From Stichopus chloronotus (lineage: Eukaryota; Echinodermata; Holothuroidea; Aspidochirotida; Stichopodidae), in NCBI GenBank assembly GCA_021234535.1, contig CM037839.1, positions 27,515,196-27,579,195 on the forward strand: a stretch of DNA of 64,000 nt, given 5' to 3'. Made by a program: the position numbers and the translations under genes. This document shows, piece after piece, positions 39,501 to 51,762 of this stretch (the first letter of the stretch is position 1; the number at the start of each line of letters is the position of its first letter). The notes below the pieces were generated by a model that was not told the DNA's origin, did not search any database, and worked only from the letters and a program-made list of their open reading frames with translations.

Positions 39501-39734
39501 TCAAGATTTTATTTCAACTTCCAATCTAGTTCCTTTTGTCACTTGTACTGCTTCTATTAGGTTATCAAATTTCTTCACAGCCTTGGAGAGATTCTCTCCA
39601 CTAACACTACTATCAAGCAAATTATTCAATACCAGGGATGGATCAAACTCTAATCTTTGGAGTAAAGAGGACAGGCTGGAGCCTGCTCGCATCTTTCTCT
39701 GAAAGTATTTCTCTGAGAGAGGCAGCTGTCACAA
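39501..39734 (-). CDS. Candidate terminal exon, helix-rich, unknown family
   Basis: A - strand open frame runs from a GTGACAG acceptor-like site to TGA, about 75 codons. The in-frame residues begin LPLSEKYFQRKMRAG. Its composition is strongly protein-like: amphipathic helices rich in Leu, Ser and Lys (SSLSSLLQRLEF, SLVLNNLLDSS, LSKAVKKFDNLIEAV), a Lys/Glu-rich end, and plausible codons in an otherwise stop-rich region. An AATAAA overlaps the last codons, unusually early for a poly(A) signal. The entry phase is 0, so it does not fit the phase-1 signal-peptide exon at 43.8 kb and would belong to another gene or a retrocopy fragment. The opposite strand is also open here for 70 codons, but with less coding-like composition. 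I do not recognise the family. Confidence 0.3.
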
Positions 39735-40502
39735 ATGTTTAAAGCTGATATGTCCATCACATGCATTATCAATATAGCGCCCTGCACGTACTGTGCCACA
39801 AAATTCCAGGGTGAGAATTTGAAGCTTTGACTTGTTGTTATGCTGTTATTCCAAATTTATAAACTCTAAACAGAATACTGACCTTTCTATGGTCAACATC
39901 AATGTGAATAATCAGTCTAGTAGTTCCCATTTAGTAAAAAATTCTCGAGTTTAATTCAAGTGACCTAATTTTGGTTTTGCATGTAGATGTCTACAATCCA
40001 TAATAAGTTGTCTCATATTGTGAACTTGAATCACTTCACATGGCAAACACCATTATGTGTGAAAATACATTAACATTACTTCTTCATTCATCACATATGT
40101 GACTCCACTATCAGGTAAATTAGAGATAAGTTGAATAAAGGTTCCCAAAATTATGAGCTTACTCAAGCTTCTAAGAAAACGTACATATAGACTTAGCAGT
40201 AACCATGGAGACTAATTGAATTCAGACATTTTTAATTCTATATTATTAAAGATTTCAAACAAATGTTAATACACTAGATTCACAATTCGACTGATGTCAT
40301 TGGGTTCTACGCATGAGTAAACTCTTACTGCTATCTACTCAATGTAATACTGTAGCAAAGCCCCATCATATATCCTAAGGGTTCAATCTGAAAATGGCTG
40401 CTCTTGTCACTGCATAACTAGAGGACAAAACAGTTAATTGAGTGATTAAGAATGTAATCAAGATCTATGGTACTACTCTAAACAATGCACTCTACAGTGG
40501 GC
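39735..40502. other. Non-coding stretch
   Basis: Nothing recognised. Confidence 0.3.
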
Positions 40503-40567
40503 ATGTAAATTGAAGCTAAGATAGTTACCATAACATGTTAAATTGAAGCAAAGATAGTTACCATAAC
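40503..40567 (+). repeat. 32-33-bp tandem duplication
   Basis: Two adjacent copies containing TAAATTGAAGC[T/A]AAGATAG and TTACCATAAC, differing by one substitution and one indel. A palindromic TGACGTCA (CRE-type site) follows at about 40587. Confidence 0.9.
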
Positions 40568-43500
40568 CGAATATGAGTCAACATTGATGACGTCATTTCA
40601 TGAATCCTACAGTGTGGTTGTAACACACATACACTCCTATGAACAACCAACTTCATACATTTCACTTATCAATCAGATATTTTGTGCCACCAATACCGTC
40701 ACCAAGTTTGGTCACTTTTCGACTCACTACAGAGAAATTTCTCCCCAAGAATCAAAATGCTGGATCTTTTATGTGTCACATAAGTGGTCCAGACAGTTCA
40801 ATGTTACATTTTTGACAGATTATAATCCTGTGATATGGTACCTTTACGCATCTGCCTCAAACAGTCTTCACAAGGAAGGAAAATGAACAATGGAAGATTT
40901 CAGTCACTTTGTGAGGAAGGTGAGACCTACTGTACCATTGGTCAACATGTAACATTAAATCAAAATTGAAATCAAGCTAGCAATCTGTGTACAGAATATC
41001 ACAAAATGTAGGCTTTAGCCATACACTGGACTCCAATGCCTTATTTGCTCACTGCACTGAAAGAAACATCTCAAAATGCATTGCTGCCATACTTCACGGG
41101 ATCTACAATTTTAAGATAAGTTTTATGATTATCTCAAAAGTACTAAACATGAGAAGATCATTTGCAATCACATGAGAATTCCTTTGCATTCATTCAAATT
41201 GACAGAATCTTCATATTAAAGCCATCACAAAGGCACATTCTAAACTAATACTTGATATTAAACTAATAGTTAACATGCTTTGAGAAAGCGGTACTTTGAA
41301 TTTGCGCACTCAACAAGTACCATATAATTATATATGACATTTGACATTATGGCTTTGTAAGATTAAGGCTAAATTGGCTAAAGTTGTAAGGCATGATACT
41401 TCATGTTAAATAATAATGGCAAAATATTCCAATCTTCTGTAAGTTATATTACCTGACTTAAGGTCATTAAATTTTCAGATTTTGGTAAACTTGACTTTGC
41501 TTCTTCTTTTTTTCTTTTTGGATCATGCAGTGATGACAGCCCAGCTTGATCAGTTTGCCTCTGGACTGCTTGATATTTGTTGATTCAGAAAAATTTTGAT
41601 TGACAGGGAATACAACTAAGATTATTTACATAGGTAGAAGTAGCCTTGCTACCAGTTTTTTAGTTTAATATCCTCAGGAACACTTTCAAAACAGGAAACA
41701 TCAGGGGCAATGTTTTTTTCTTGTGGATTTAAACTCTACCCCAATCTTTCCCCAAAGGTTAACGTAAGATCTGGTTGTGTCAATAGAGTACTGTGAAGTC
41801 ATCCATTCTTCTACTTACCTCTAAGACTAAATGGGAATGTCATAAAATAATAATATGGGTTCTAATTGTAGGCAGCTGGAATCACCTCACGATATTTACA
41901 GCAATCCAAGCTTTCCTAAGTTAGGAGAACTCATGGGGCACAATCTTCTGGACCATGGACTCACATGCTAGTGTATGCACCAGGTACCGGATCCAAAGTT
42001 TCACAGTTAACATATATACACATATGTGTGAAAAAAAAAATCACTGATGATTCAGTAAGAACACTTCCCTGCCATGCCAGTACATACAGTAAGATGTATG
42101 GTGATATTCAACACGCAAAGCATTTTATTACGACTTCACACTTATATTCTGAAGAAGTGTTGTTTTGAGGAACTCAGGTACTCAACTGATCATGGACTGA
42201 GGGTACTCAAGTCCAGATTTTGGACTCAGTGTAAACACTATATCACATACCATCAGGTTGGACCTTAATTAGTCAGCAAAACAAATACAGAGACCCACAG
42301 CTATCCATTGACCATCATGGCAGATTTATTTATCCTGCACTCGTTAAATAGTAGTACCAGCAGCACAAAACCAATGGCACGACAATAACGATATTTAACA
42401 ATTTGTGAATTCCATGTCTCCACTTATAGGTTATAATAGTAAATAAAACAACATTTTTTTCTTAATTAGTTTATGTTGTCCTTATACATGAAATAAGTTC
42501 CTAACTTCCTATGTGCAAATTTTTGCTATGTACACCAGAAAAATGAAATTACTGAAATTTTAGCAATGGGGCACAGGAGTTCGTAGATTAATTGGGAATC
42601 CCTCAGCACTTCACACGGGGCTGACATGTATCTCCAGTCATACCACTGACAAAAAACAATACAATATTGGCAAATTGACATTACAATCAGCTAAAATTTC
42701 TTAATCATTTCTATGTAGATGCTAGTCAGAACAAATCTAATCAAGGACTATAACTTGCGAGTTTTGAGAGATGATGAGTACCTGTAGAGTGACAGGTGAA
42801 GTCATTGATCAAAAAACTTGATTTGTACATTTGTGCATTTCCTGGTTACACTGACTAGTGATAATCCTAAAACTTAAAATGTGTCTGAAAGTGTGCTGCA
42901 AGGATTATCCAAAGGTTCAGAGTGCACACATCATTCCACCAATAAATGTTACAGCTTTGCTTGTAGTATGAATGTACAGATGATCCCGTGTACTAGTAAG
43001 TGCTATTGCCAAAACTGTATAAAAAAGCCTTTAAACATGAAAACATGTTTGTTGACAAAGAATCTTAAATGTATGTACTTGACATAATCCCGAAATAATC
43101 AAAGACTGATGAATAGTCTACATCATTTAGCGGAGTCTGGACAAATTCATAGCTAGTCTTAAAGGCTAGGTCTCGGCCACTTGATGTTGTTTGGACCAAC
43201 ATCTGACCGTTCAATGTCCATTTTACATACATTTGACTTCGGCGAAAAGACTGCAATACTTTCCATCTGACATCGTTACTTAGACGAAAAAAGGAGGTTC
43301 CTTAAAACGACATCCGTCTGACGTCCGACATACCTCTGATAACTAGCCAACCTCAGTAGGCTCAGTCCAACCAAATGGACCAAAAACTGACATGCAACCA
43401 AATGCAAAATGTTTACAGGGTATAGTGTATAAGCCTGCAGCCGGGAAATTACTTCTTTTGGATCAACAGTTTCGTGATTCATATGTGGCACCACATATCT

Positions 43501-43805
43501 ACAGCAACAAAAATGTAGGGGATGGAGTACCTAACTACTTTAGTTGGATTATATACGCCTACGTATACCCCACCTCCACCCCCCCCCCCCTCCCAGTCAT
43601 TCCTTAGGCTTAACATGGCCCAATTGGGTCAAAACTTTAACGCTAACCTGTTAGGTATGGTAATAATTATTCACCTAAACTCAATGAATTTAATCCCTCG
43701 CCAACTTCGCTCTGAAAATCATGTTAACGACACAACGTCAAATACAAAGGGTACATTCAAGTGGGTGTCCAGGATTCATTGGCCTCGTAATTGAAAATAG
43801 CTCAC
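40568..43805. other. Non-coding stretch, intron 1 of the signal-peptide gene
   Basis: Reading the - strand, it starts with GTGAGC at 43800-43805. No further exon could be supported; open frames at 43.1-43.5 kb lack splice sites. A C-tract lies near 43580. Confidence 0.35.
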
Positions 43806-43923
43806 CTGAGAAAGTCATTTCTCTTTCGCCCAGTGTCTTACTATGTCTTCTAGGGGCTCCACTTGAACCTAAGACGCACACAGAAAGCACAGCTGCAACT
43901 AAAGAAAAGTTTAAAATATCCAT
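43806..43923 (-). CDS. First coding exon with signal peptide of a secreted protein
   Basis: The exon begins with an ATG in good context (AAGATGG) and codes 39 residues plus one base before a consensus donor (CTCAG|GTGAGC), leaving in phase 1. The first ~23 residues are a clear signal peptide: short polar start MDILN, hydrophobic core FSLVAAVLSVCVLG, small residues SSGA before the likely cleavage. The mature start is basic (PRRHSK) and could include a processing site. The reading frame is open upstream to about 43968, but this is the only ATG there. Two - strand exons further left accept phase 1: the six-cysteine terminal exon at 35658-35851 and the EGF exon at 14298-14417. The first is nearer (intron ~8 kb) and gives a complete small secreted protein. 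The second would make this the start of the EGF/Ser-Gly protein with a ~29-kb intron. Both isoforms could exist. Confidence 0.6.
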
Positions 43924-45254
43924 CTTCAGTTCCAGAATGGTTAGCTCTGATATGTGAATATCAATCACTCGAAGAATAAAATTCCTTTATTTTGGAATAA
44001 CATTTCAAATCAAGAATTCACAAAGAGGAGACTGTCATGTATAATGAAATGATTTTACTTAAGTAGGTCATTCGATGATAGTTTAACTTGGAAATGGGTT
44101 GCGTTAGCAATCATGAATTGATATAGCTAGGCCCAGGCCAGCTGTCAGCACTGTTGTACGCATGACACAATTATTGCTCAGTATCGTTTGGTGACAAATT
44201 CCAGTTCCTCTCTGCAAAAATCCAAATAATAACTTCCTGATGTTCAATTCGTTGTCTTGAAAATGAACAAGATAGGTCTAGGTATTTCCCTAACGCTTCC
44301 GGAGAGTTCGCGAGCTCAACGTGGTTCATTCTTGGCACAACACTCGAAGACTCCTAATCCTGAGAGCACGTTGAGTTGGCTGGTTATTAACGTTGTAACG
44401 TAGGTCGACGTGGGGCGTATTGTGTGTGGCATAGCAGTACATGTGAGACACCTGGCAGCCTGAAATGTTTGAAATTGAGATGAAGTTTGATTTGAGCATG
44501 CGCAGAGTGAACGCAGAATGAATAGGATGGCCATTGGACTGAAGTTTTCAGTAGAATTCTCACTGAGGCGGGAAGGGGCATGGCATAGACCTTAAATTTA
44601 TTTTATGTCAAGACTGAAAATGTTCAAGAGGCTATTTCGATGGACGTTTGGTAATAACAGAGGAACATATGAAAATGTCACCGTATTACAGAGTATAGAT
44701 ACAAGGCTGAATTTGAAGCTTGCAATCGGCAGGTCAAATTGAATCACCTATCGAAATTAGAATATCTTTACTGGGGTGCTATTGCCCTGAAATAGTAGCA
44801 ACCAAGGTCACTTTGCGTGTTTATTTATGTTCATTTATATGCGTATGTTCAAATAGGTTAACTTGAGTTACGTGTACCTTACGACCCTATAACGTGCTTA
44901 CGTTTCTTTCCATGAGTAATTATTACACTTTCTTACATGTTTACTAATGTGTCAACTAGTTTTTAACCATTGTTTCAGTCCAGAATCAATTTGCCATAAC
45001 AACTTGCTTTCCTTCAGTCAAATAACCTTATCATTTCGACATTCATTATTTCACTTTAGGGTAAATTAACTCAACTAGGCTGGGAACAGTTCCATTAACA
45101 TATCATACTGATGACTTTTTTTTTTTTTTTTTTGGTATCTCGTTTCTTCTTCGTGCTTCTTCGTGCAAAGTCTAAAATTCCGAACCAGAGACATTCACCT
45201 CGATAACCAAACAAAGAAAAATGGGGCAAAACCGTAACATATCCTTTCCGAACT
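43924..45254. other. Probable 5' flank of the signal-peptide exon
   Basis: Upstream (on the - strand) of the start ATG at 43923. No TATA box or CpG island is obvious; GC rises around 44280-44580. A T19 run lies at about 45117-45134. Confidence 0.3.
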
Positions 45255-45354
45255 ATGTTTAGGTATGATGGAGACATTGTTATTTTATGTTTGCTGTGTT
45301 CATTCCATGATTGGAATCGACTTTCTCCTACCTCCTCTGTCTTAACTTTATCAG

Positions 45355-45557
45355 TCTGTAATCATGTGACGCTAATTACAGAACAAATATTGGATTCTTT
45401 TCCCCCCACGAGAAGTTCGTGGTTGCGAGATTTTTATTGGCAACCTGACAGTGAAGAAGTGCTTGACAGGAATACCCGTAAACTGAGTCGAATATGTGTG
45501 AAGTCGATATTAAAAACTAAATTGCCTGCCAGATATAGATATTACGATGCATCATAA
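45355..45557 (+). CDS. Candidate terminal exon with a SOCS-box-like C-terminus
   Basis: A very good acceptor (about 30 pyrimidine-rich bases ending TTTATCAG) precedes a 67-codon open frame that enters in phase 1 and ends in TAA. The C-terminal ~25 residues read TRKLSRICVKSIL, a short linker, then LPARYRYYD. This follows the SOCS-box plan of a BC-box helix ((P/T)RxLxxLCxxxI) and a later LP..Y..Y/L segment, as in ankyrin-SOCS (ASB) proteins that recruit Elongin B/C and a Cullin to ubiquitylate targets. The linker between BC box and LP motif is shorter than usual, so the match is partial. The frame is also open upstream to an ATG at 45255 (100 codons), so a single-exon start cannot be excluded. 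No ankyrin exons were seen on the + strand upstream. Confidence 0.4.
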
Positions 45558-47009
45558 AAGAAGAACCACCCAATACTCTTCAAAAAAAAAGGAGGAAAAA
45601 CTGGACGCGTCACATCGTGGTATACAGACATAGCAAGAAAGAAAACTAGTGGCGCTATTTTGGAAACTTGTTTGACTATACTAAATTAAAGCAGCAGGAA
45701 AGTCAGGAATTTTGACAGAGTTAAATGGGAGACTAACATTTGGGGAACACCGTTACCAAATTTCATTTAAATATGATGTTTATTTTAGAAGATCTTAAAA
45801 TTTGAATGTTCGATAAGATAACCAGGAAGTTGTCATTTTGAGATTGTGATGACATCAACTGCCCACATGTGATTGAAAAGCTTGTGTTTTTCTTTACATT
45901 TCATTATCACTATATTTTAACAGTTATACACAGACTCAAATCAAAGTAGCCTATTAATGATTTGATTATTGCATGATACACCTCAGTAGCTCAACACAAA
46001 ATGTGTACAAGTGTGTGCAGATTTTGTAGAAATTACAGGTTAAGAAAACAAAGAATTACAAATTCTTGCTGTCAGTGGCTATGTGACATCATTATTCGAC
46101 TTTCTCAAGTTGGTTTACGTTCAGCTTAGACAAACATGGCAGCACCCTTCTCTGAATTTCAAAAGTGTGTAACTTGGATATAAAACAATACCTCTGAATG
46201 AAACTTTGGGAAGAAGTTTGTCAAAACCTTCTGTTCATATTGATAAATACAATCCAAGTGTTTCCTTCGCCTTACGCGTTCGTATTGAAATATCATGATT
46301 GAAATTTCATTCCTATATCGTTTTTCCCGTATCAGTTCGTGAAGATTATACATTACATTGCTGAGTATTCATTTGTTATTAGCGTATATGGCATATTTCC
46401 ATAAACGGTTCTTAGTGTAGACTCTTGTCATGTCTTCCTGTGTAGATCACCAATGGATCAGATCATAGACATACTAATGAATTGAAAAGACACTTTTCAT
46501 ATTCAAAATTCGTAGACTTTAGTTTATATTAACAAAGAATTTCACAATATCGTCTTGCGAAACACTTTAGACAGTAGTAAACAATCCGATTTTTAGACCT
46601 AAATGTATTGTAACTATACAAAATTATAATAATGCATACTTTGTAAACGTGTTTGCCAATTGTTTTTGTTAATTAAGATTACAAAATTATCCAATTCCAT
46701 ATTTATGAAAGATGAGTTGATTTAGCAATTCAAAAAGCACCAACGATTGTGGACTTAGCAATCGGAGCACACTTAATACATCTTTTTCTAAGTACAACTG
46801 ACTTTTGATTCATTATCTTTTATTTTGATACATATCTTTGTGTATTTTATAACTAAGGTTGCCTGTATCTATACCGTTGTTGTGAAACATAGGTTGATTT
46901 TAACGAGGGTAAAAACAAACCGTCTTAAAAAATATTCTGTTTGAAATGATGAATTCTCATACAACTGAAATCTAGCCAAGGGGTTTTGTATAATCTCCCT
47001 TTGCCTTCA
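45558..47009. other. Non-coding stretch
   Basis: AT-rich, nothing recognised. Confidence 0.3.
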
Positions 47010-49700
47010 CCCACCATGATTTTGTCCTGCTTGGCAGGAGGAAAATGGTTTAGTCTTCAATATATTAATCACAAACCTTGTAGATGGCTTATAGGTTTGA
47101 ACGTCGAGGATGATTAAAAGAGGGCGCGATTACAAAAGTCCTCATGCCCTGCTACACACATATAGGGTAAAATTACACGAGAACAATTTTCTTCAAATTA
47201 AAAAAAAATATCTGCTTACTATGGAACACTAATGAGGCCATTCATAAAGAAATAAAACCCATAGAAAGACAATCAGGAATATCAAATTCAAAATGAAAAA
47301 CGAAATATGTGTTTTACAATTTTAATTACTTAATTTTACCAATTTAAAACAAAAATTGTAAACACAAAAAGCATAGATTCGTTTTCGTTTTATCACGATT
47401 TATAAACAAGAAAATGAAAAACAAAAGGGGAAAACTCTTGTTACAAAATTTAAAAAAAAAACACCTCTTTTGAAAAAAAAAATAGACTAAGTCCGTGATC
47501 ACTGAAAGGGTTTTCACTTTCCCCCTTCCTCCTCTTCCCGAGTAAATGGGAATAACAGTTTATCTTCATCCTTAACTCGCAAGCCTTACAATCATCTGAG
47601 GATTTCATATTATATTTTCTCTTGTGATATCTGGCAAGTTTGAAGTCCCCATTGGGGTCTGAGTTTTGTTCGTAGGACAGGGTCAAAGTAAACCCCTCTC
47701 AGTGATCACTGACGTCTTTTTTTAGAGATTTAGTCCATGATTGGTGTCATGGCCCTCTTAAGTCAGATCTGCCTTAGTTTGCTTTGGAGCTGGTGGGATG
47801 AACTATTTAAGGCACTTTAATGTACCTTAAATTGATAACAGCGATTAAGCAACTGTACTTCAAAATATTTTTCTTACATTACTCTGTGAACATTGCGCTA
47901 ATCTACGTCCAGGTAAGAAATTTCTTGCCGTCTCAAAATAAAATCTCAGTTCTTAGGAAAATTGTAGGGCAAGATCTCTCCCCGTATGGTAGAGCTGGGA
48001 GAAAGACTTTGAGTCACTTTGCCAATTTCATCCCCATTGACATTGTACGTAAATCACATTTGAAAAATAAGTCCGTGATCAGATGAAGCTCAACTTCTCT
48101 TCCCATTTGCGAGAGGAAGGGGCAAAGTGAAACCCTGTCAGTGATCATGGAGTATGCATGGATTTTGTTCTGCTTGGAAGGAGTAAAAATGACTTAGTCT
48201 GCCAAACATTAATCATGAACCCCTTTTAATTGGCATATATAGGCCTCCTACGTATGGGTCTGCGAGATAGTGTTAATAGAGGGCGCGATTACAAATTGCC
48301 GTCTAAGATAATTATCTTAGATTGCCCTGATGAAATGCAGCACAAATATTGGGTAGCGTTTATTGGAGAGCAAAGTCTTTCAGATACAATGAAAACCAAT
48401 ATTACAGCAGACTAACGAGGGCATTTCAGAAATAAAAGTCATATAAATAAATAAAAGGAAGAAAAAATAAGAACGATTTTTTTTTTTATGCTTTTAAAAA
48501 TTTCAAACAAAAATTGCCAACCCAAACAACATAAATCTGTTTTTGTCTTATGACAATCTATAAACAAACAATTTAAAACCAAAAGAGAAAAAAATTCTGT
48601 TATAAAATTACAAACAAAATCTCTTGAAAAATAGGCTGTCATAATTGAAAGGAGGTTTAGCCTTGCAGTTCTCCTTGGAATGGAAATTATATTTTTTTTG
48701 TGAGATCCGTGGCAAGTTGTAGGGATATTGGGGTAGGGGTTTGGACGTAGGACAGTGTCAAAGTAGACCCCTCTCAGTGATCACTGACTTAAAATGAATA
48801 TTTAGAGATTTAGTCTATGCTTGACGACATACCCCCCTCCAGATAACTCTGCCTTAGTGACTTTACTGACAAGGAATAATTCCTAAATTATTTCCACTGC
48901 AGGCATTTCATACCCACGCGTGCCAATGTGTTGTGTTGTTTCATTGGGTGTTGTTGTGTGGGGAAAACAGGATCTGGTAAAAAAGAGATTTCCATTTGCT
49001 TCAAGGTTATCAAAATCTCATGTAACTCTGGCAAATTATTACAAGAATCTTTGTTTTTCTTTTAAATTAAAACCTTCATTTAACCTTGGAATTTGACACT
49101 AGTGTAAATGTAGATTGGGCATATCGAATATTTACCTTACAAATTAAGGTCACACCTCTTAAACAATGGTAATGTTCCTTTTAAGACAGTCAAGATTATG
49201 TACAAAGAAATACAAAGGACATATCTGGGTGAAATCACAAGTTCCCTTTTATACAATGTACTATTTTGAAATAAAGATTTGTTTAAAACTTCATAACTTT
49301 CGAATTAAACATGCCATTGAGATATGGATTTAACCAGTAAAGAGAGTATAATATTCGCATTTTCCAAGTATCAGTTTTCTTCAGTGGCCAATCCCTTAAA
49401 GGTACTTCGAATGTTAACAACGTTTAGGTTGCTGTGCTGTAAAATATTTTTCTAAATAATTTGTGAACATTGCAAGCGTCTAGGTCCAGGTAAGAAATTT
49501 CCTGCCGTCCCAAAAGTGCCAAAACTATAACTTCAATTATTCCTCAGACCTGCGCAACGACATCGGGTCAACCTTGCCAATTGACATTGCACGTAAACCA
49601 CTTTCGAAAAATAAACCAAGTCCGTGATCTGATGGTAGTCAATTTTGCCAATTAATGCAATGTGCCAAGTGAGCCCTCTCAGTATTTGATGTTTTCAATA
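47010..49700 (+). repeat. Diverged tandem duplication, ~1.1-1.5-kb units
   Basis: Unit 1 (about 47010-48150) and unit 2 (about 48150-49700) share collinear blocks. Examples are GAGGGCGCGATTACAAA (47120 and 48280), an A-rich block at 47336/48490, CTCTCAGTGATCACTGAC (47697/48771), TTTAGAGATTTAGTC (47722/48800), GTCCAGGTAAGAAATTTC (47907/49483) and AATAAGTCCGTGATC (48066/49612 region). The GTGATC blocks also occur in inverted orientation, giving local hairpins. No gene; possibly a non-autonomous element inserted in tandem. Confidence 0.7.
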
Positions 49701-51296
49701 AAAAAAAAAAATCACATGCAAACTTTGTGATAGTTGTTTTTTTTTTTTAATTTTAGGTAAATTTTAAAAACGATAAACAAATTTTGGTAATAAAGTTTTA
49801 AAGCAAAAATAAAAAAAAAACAAACTTTGGTTTTTAAGTATTTTATCTTGATTGTATTTTCTTTCTTTTTAATTGCCTCATTAGTCTTCCGTAACTTCTG
49901 ATCTCAGTTCAGATTTGATTTGCTATGCATCCATGTACTCAGCTCGTTAACAAACTTAATGTTGCGCCGTTCGCATTAATTAAAACTCAGAGCAAGAACG
50001 GGGAAATGATTCATTATCCCAGGATGGACCAGTGATGGCTACACTGATTTGTTATGCAGCAAAATTCCATGGAGTAAAAGACATTCAATCAAAATTAAGA
50101 TGTTTGTCCGCATCTGATACCCCCCTCCATGCTTCCAACACACATGTATACAATGAGTTTCAAAATGATAGTACCATCGGACGTTACATGTATCATGCAT
50201 GGCTCATGTAACCCAGACCTTCAACACGTTGGAATGGGATAAGAATTATTCCTATGATCTTTATGCACAAACGTGCACACACATATTATGTGACCAGAAT
50301 CACAGCACTGAGCAGATGAACAAAAGTGTGCGTTTATTTTTGTTCTGCCCTCTTTTCTTTCTTTTTAAACTGACATACATTTGACATCCAACACAGTGGT
50401 TGAGGTCAGACGTCAAGTATTAGTTACTATGGCGACGCGTCACTGAACTGAGTTCACCCGGTGTGTGCATCCGCAACTCATCAACCAAGTAAGATGTAGT
50501 ATTCAATGGGATATTCGTGGTTTTTCATTGCTGGCTACTTTTGCTGCTAGTATAGTAGGAAAATGATCGGCCTGCATGAGTGCCTGCAAAGTTTACGAAT
50601 TTGTGGTCATAGGCTGCTTACAGGCACTGCCGCCTTCCTCTTCCACTCCTAACTCTTTTGTTCTTCGTGAACTTGAAGCTTGTTATTGAAAGGAAACAAA
50701 ATTATTAACAAAATTATTGAAGAGCGTGATCGTATTCAGTTTAGAGAACGGAATTACTACGAAGGCCAATTCTGCAAGGGTCCGAGCATCATCATGATAT
50801 TTGTAAGTATGCGTTAACTTTTTGATACACTATTCAAATCGTTGTCTAGTGTCTCTATTTAGATGTTATGATCGCGTAAGCTAAGAAGCAAACAAAAGAC
50901 GAAGGCCCAGCGTCAGTTTACTGAAACCGTAGCATAGTTCCACCCCTGTCAACACCCAATAACCTACCAACTACTAAACAACCTATAAAGTACAGACGTT
51001 ATTACTTTATACCAAACTGTTGACCAACCTTCTGACAAATTTCAAAATTTCGATGACTTTTTATAATAGTAGAATACATGACAGTCTGTTTCCATGGTGA
51101 TAAAGGATCTGCGGTAATTAAGGAGGATGATTTACCTCGAGGCTTAAACATTATGAGTATCTATAGGTGATGGACTTTTTTTTAACAATGTGATATTTAG
51201 GACTGTAACAAAAGTTTTCTATAAACTAGGACTTGAAATAACCACCTCTCAGACAATGAAATACAATTCGTAGTACCGGTAGTTAATTTCGGATAC
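49701..51296. other. Non-coding stretch
   Basis: A/T homopolymer runs at 49700-49830; otherwise nothing recognised. Confidence 0.3.
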
Positions 51297-51387
51297 TCTG
51301 TCGGTTAGTTCCAGTTTGTCGGTTATCTCTCTGTCGGTTATTTCCAGTTTGTCGGTTATCTCTCTGCCGGTTATTTCCCGTTTGTTT
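51297..51387 (+). repeat. 33-bp tandem repeat, 2.7 copies
   Basis: Period-33 unit starting at 51297, 51330 and 51363. Each unit itself contains two TGTCGGTTA phrases, so the array is a two-level repeat. Confidence 0.92.
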
Positions 51388-51762
51388 CAAGACTAGGAGA
51401 CATTGAAGTCCTTCTTTGCTTCTTGATAGCATAAAATCACCAACCAACCAATCATGGCAGGTATATCGATTGTACTTAAATGTGGAATTTGTTTAGCGCT
51501 GATTATGAGATAGAATTTTACTAGTCATGCACCACGTGAAAGCAGATAGACACGATACTTGCATGTATTAACTGATTGGAACAATTGATATCCCCAGCAT
51601 AAGCTTATATTTATCTGGGTTTGGAGTACTGAGAGTGGATGGATTAACCTAGGGTCAACATAGTTCCTCGATTGTTTGGTTTCAGCTATGTCTACAGTAT
51701 ATCACAGCTAAATCCCAAGATTAATTGACTGATCAGCCACATGAACAGTACACATATTGGTT

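Noticed and set aside
40584..40886. 100-codon + strand ORF
   Set aside because: Starts only with a non-ATG codon, no splice sites, composition like random AT-rich sequence.
44316..44581. Frames upstream of the signal-peptide exon
   Set aside because: Likely 5' flank or UTR; no donor that leads in frame to the signal-peptide ATG.
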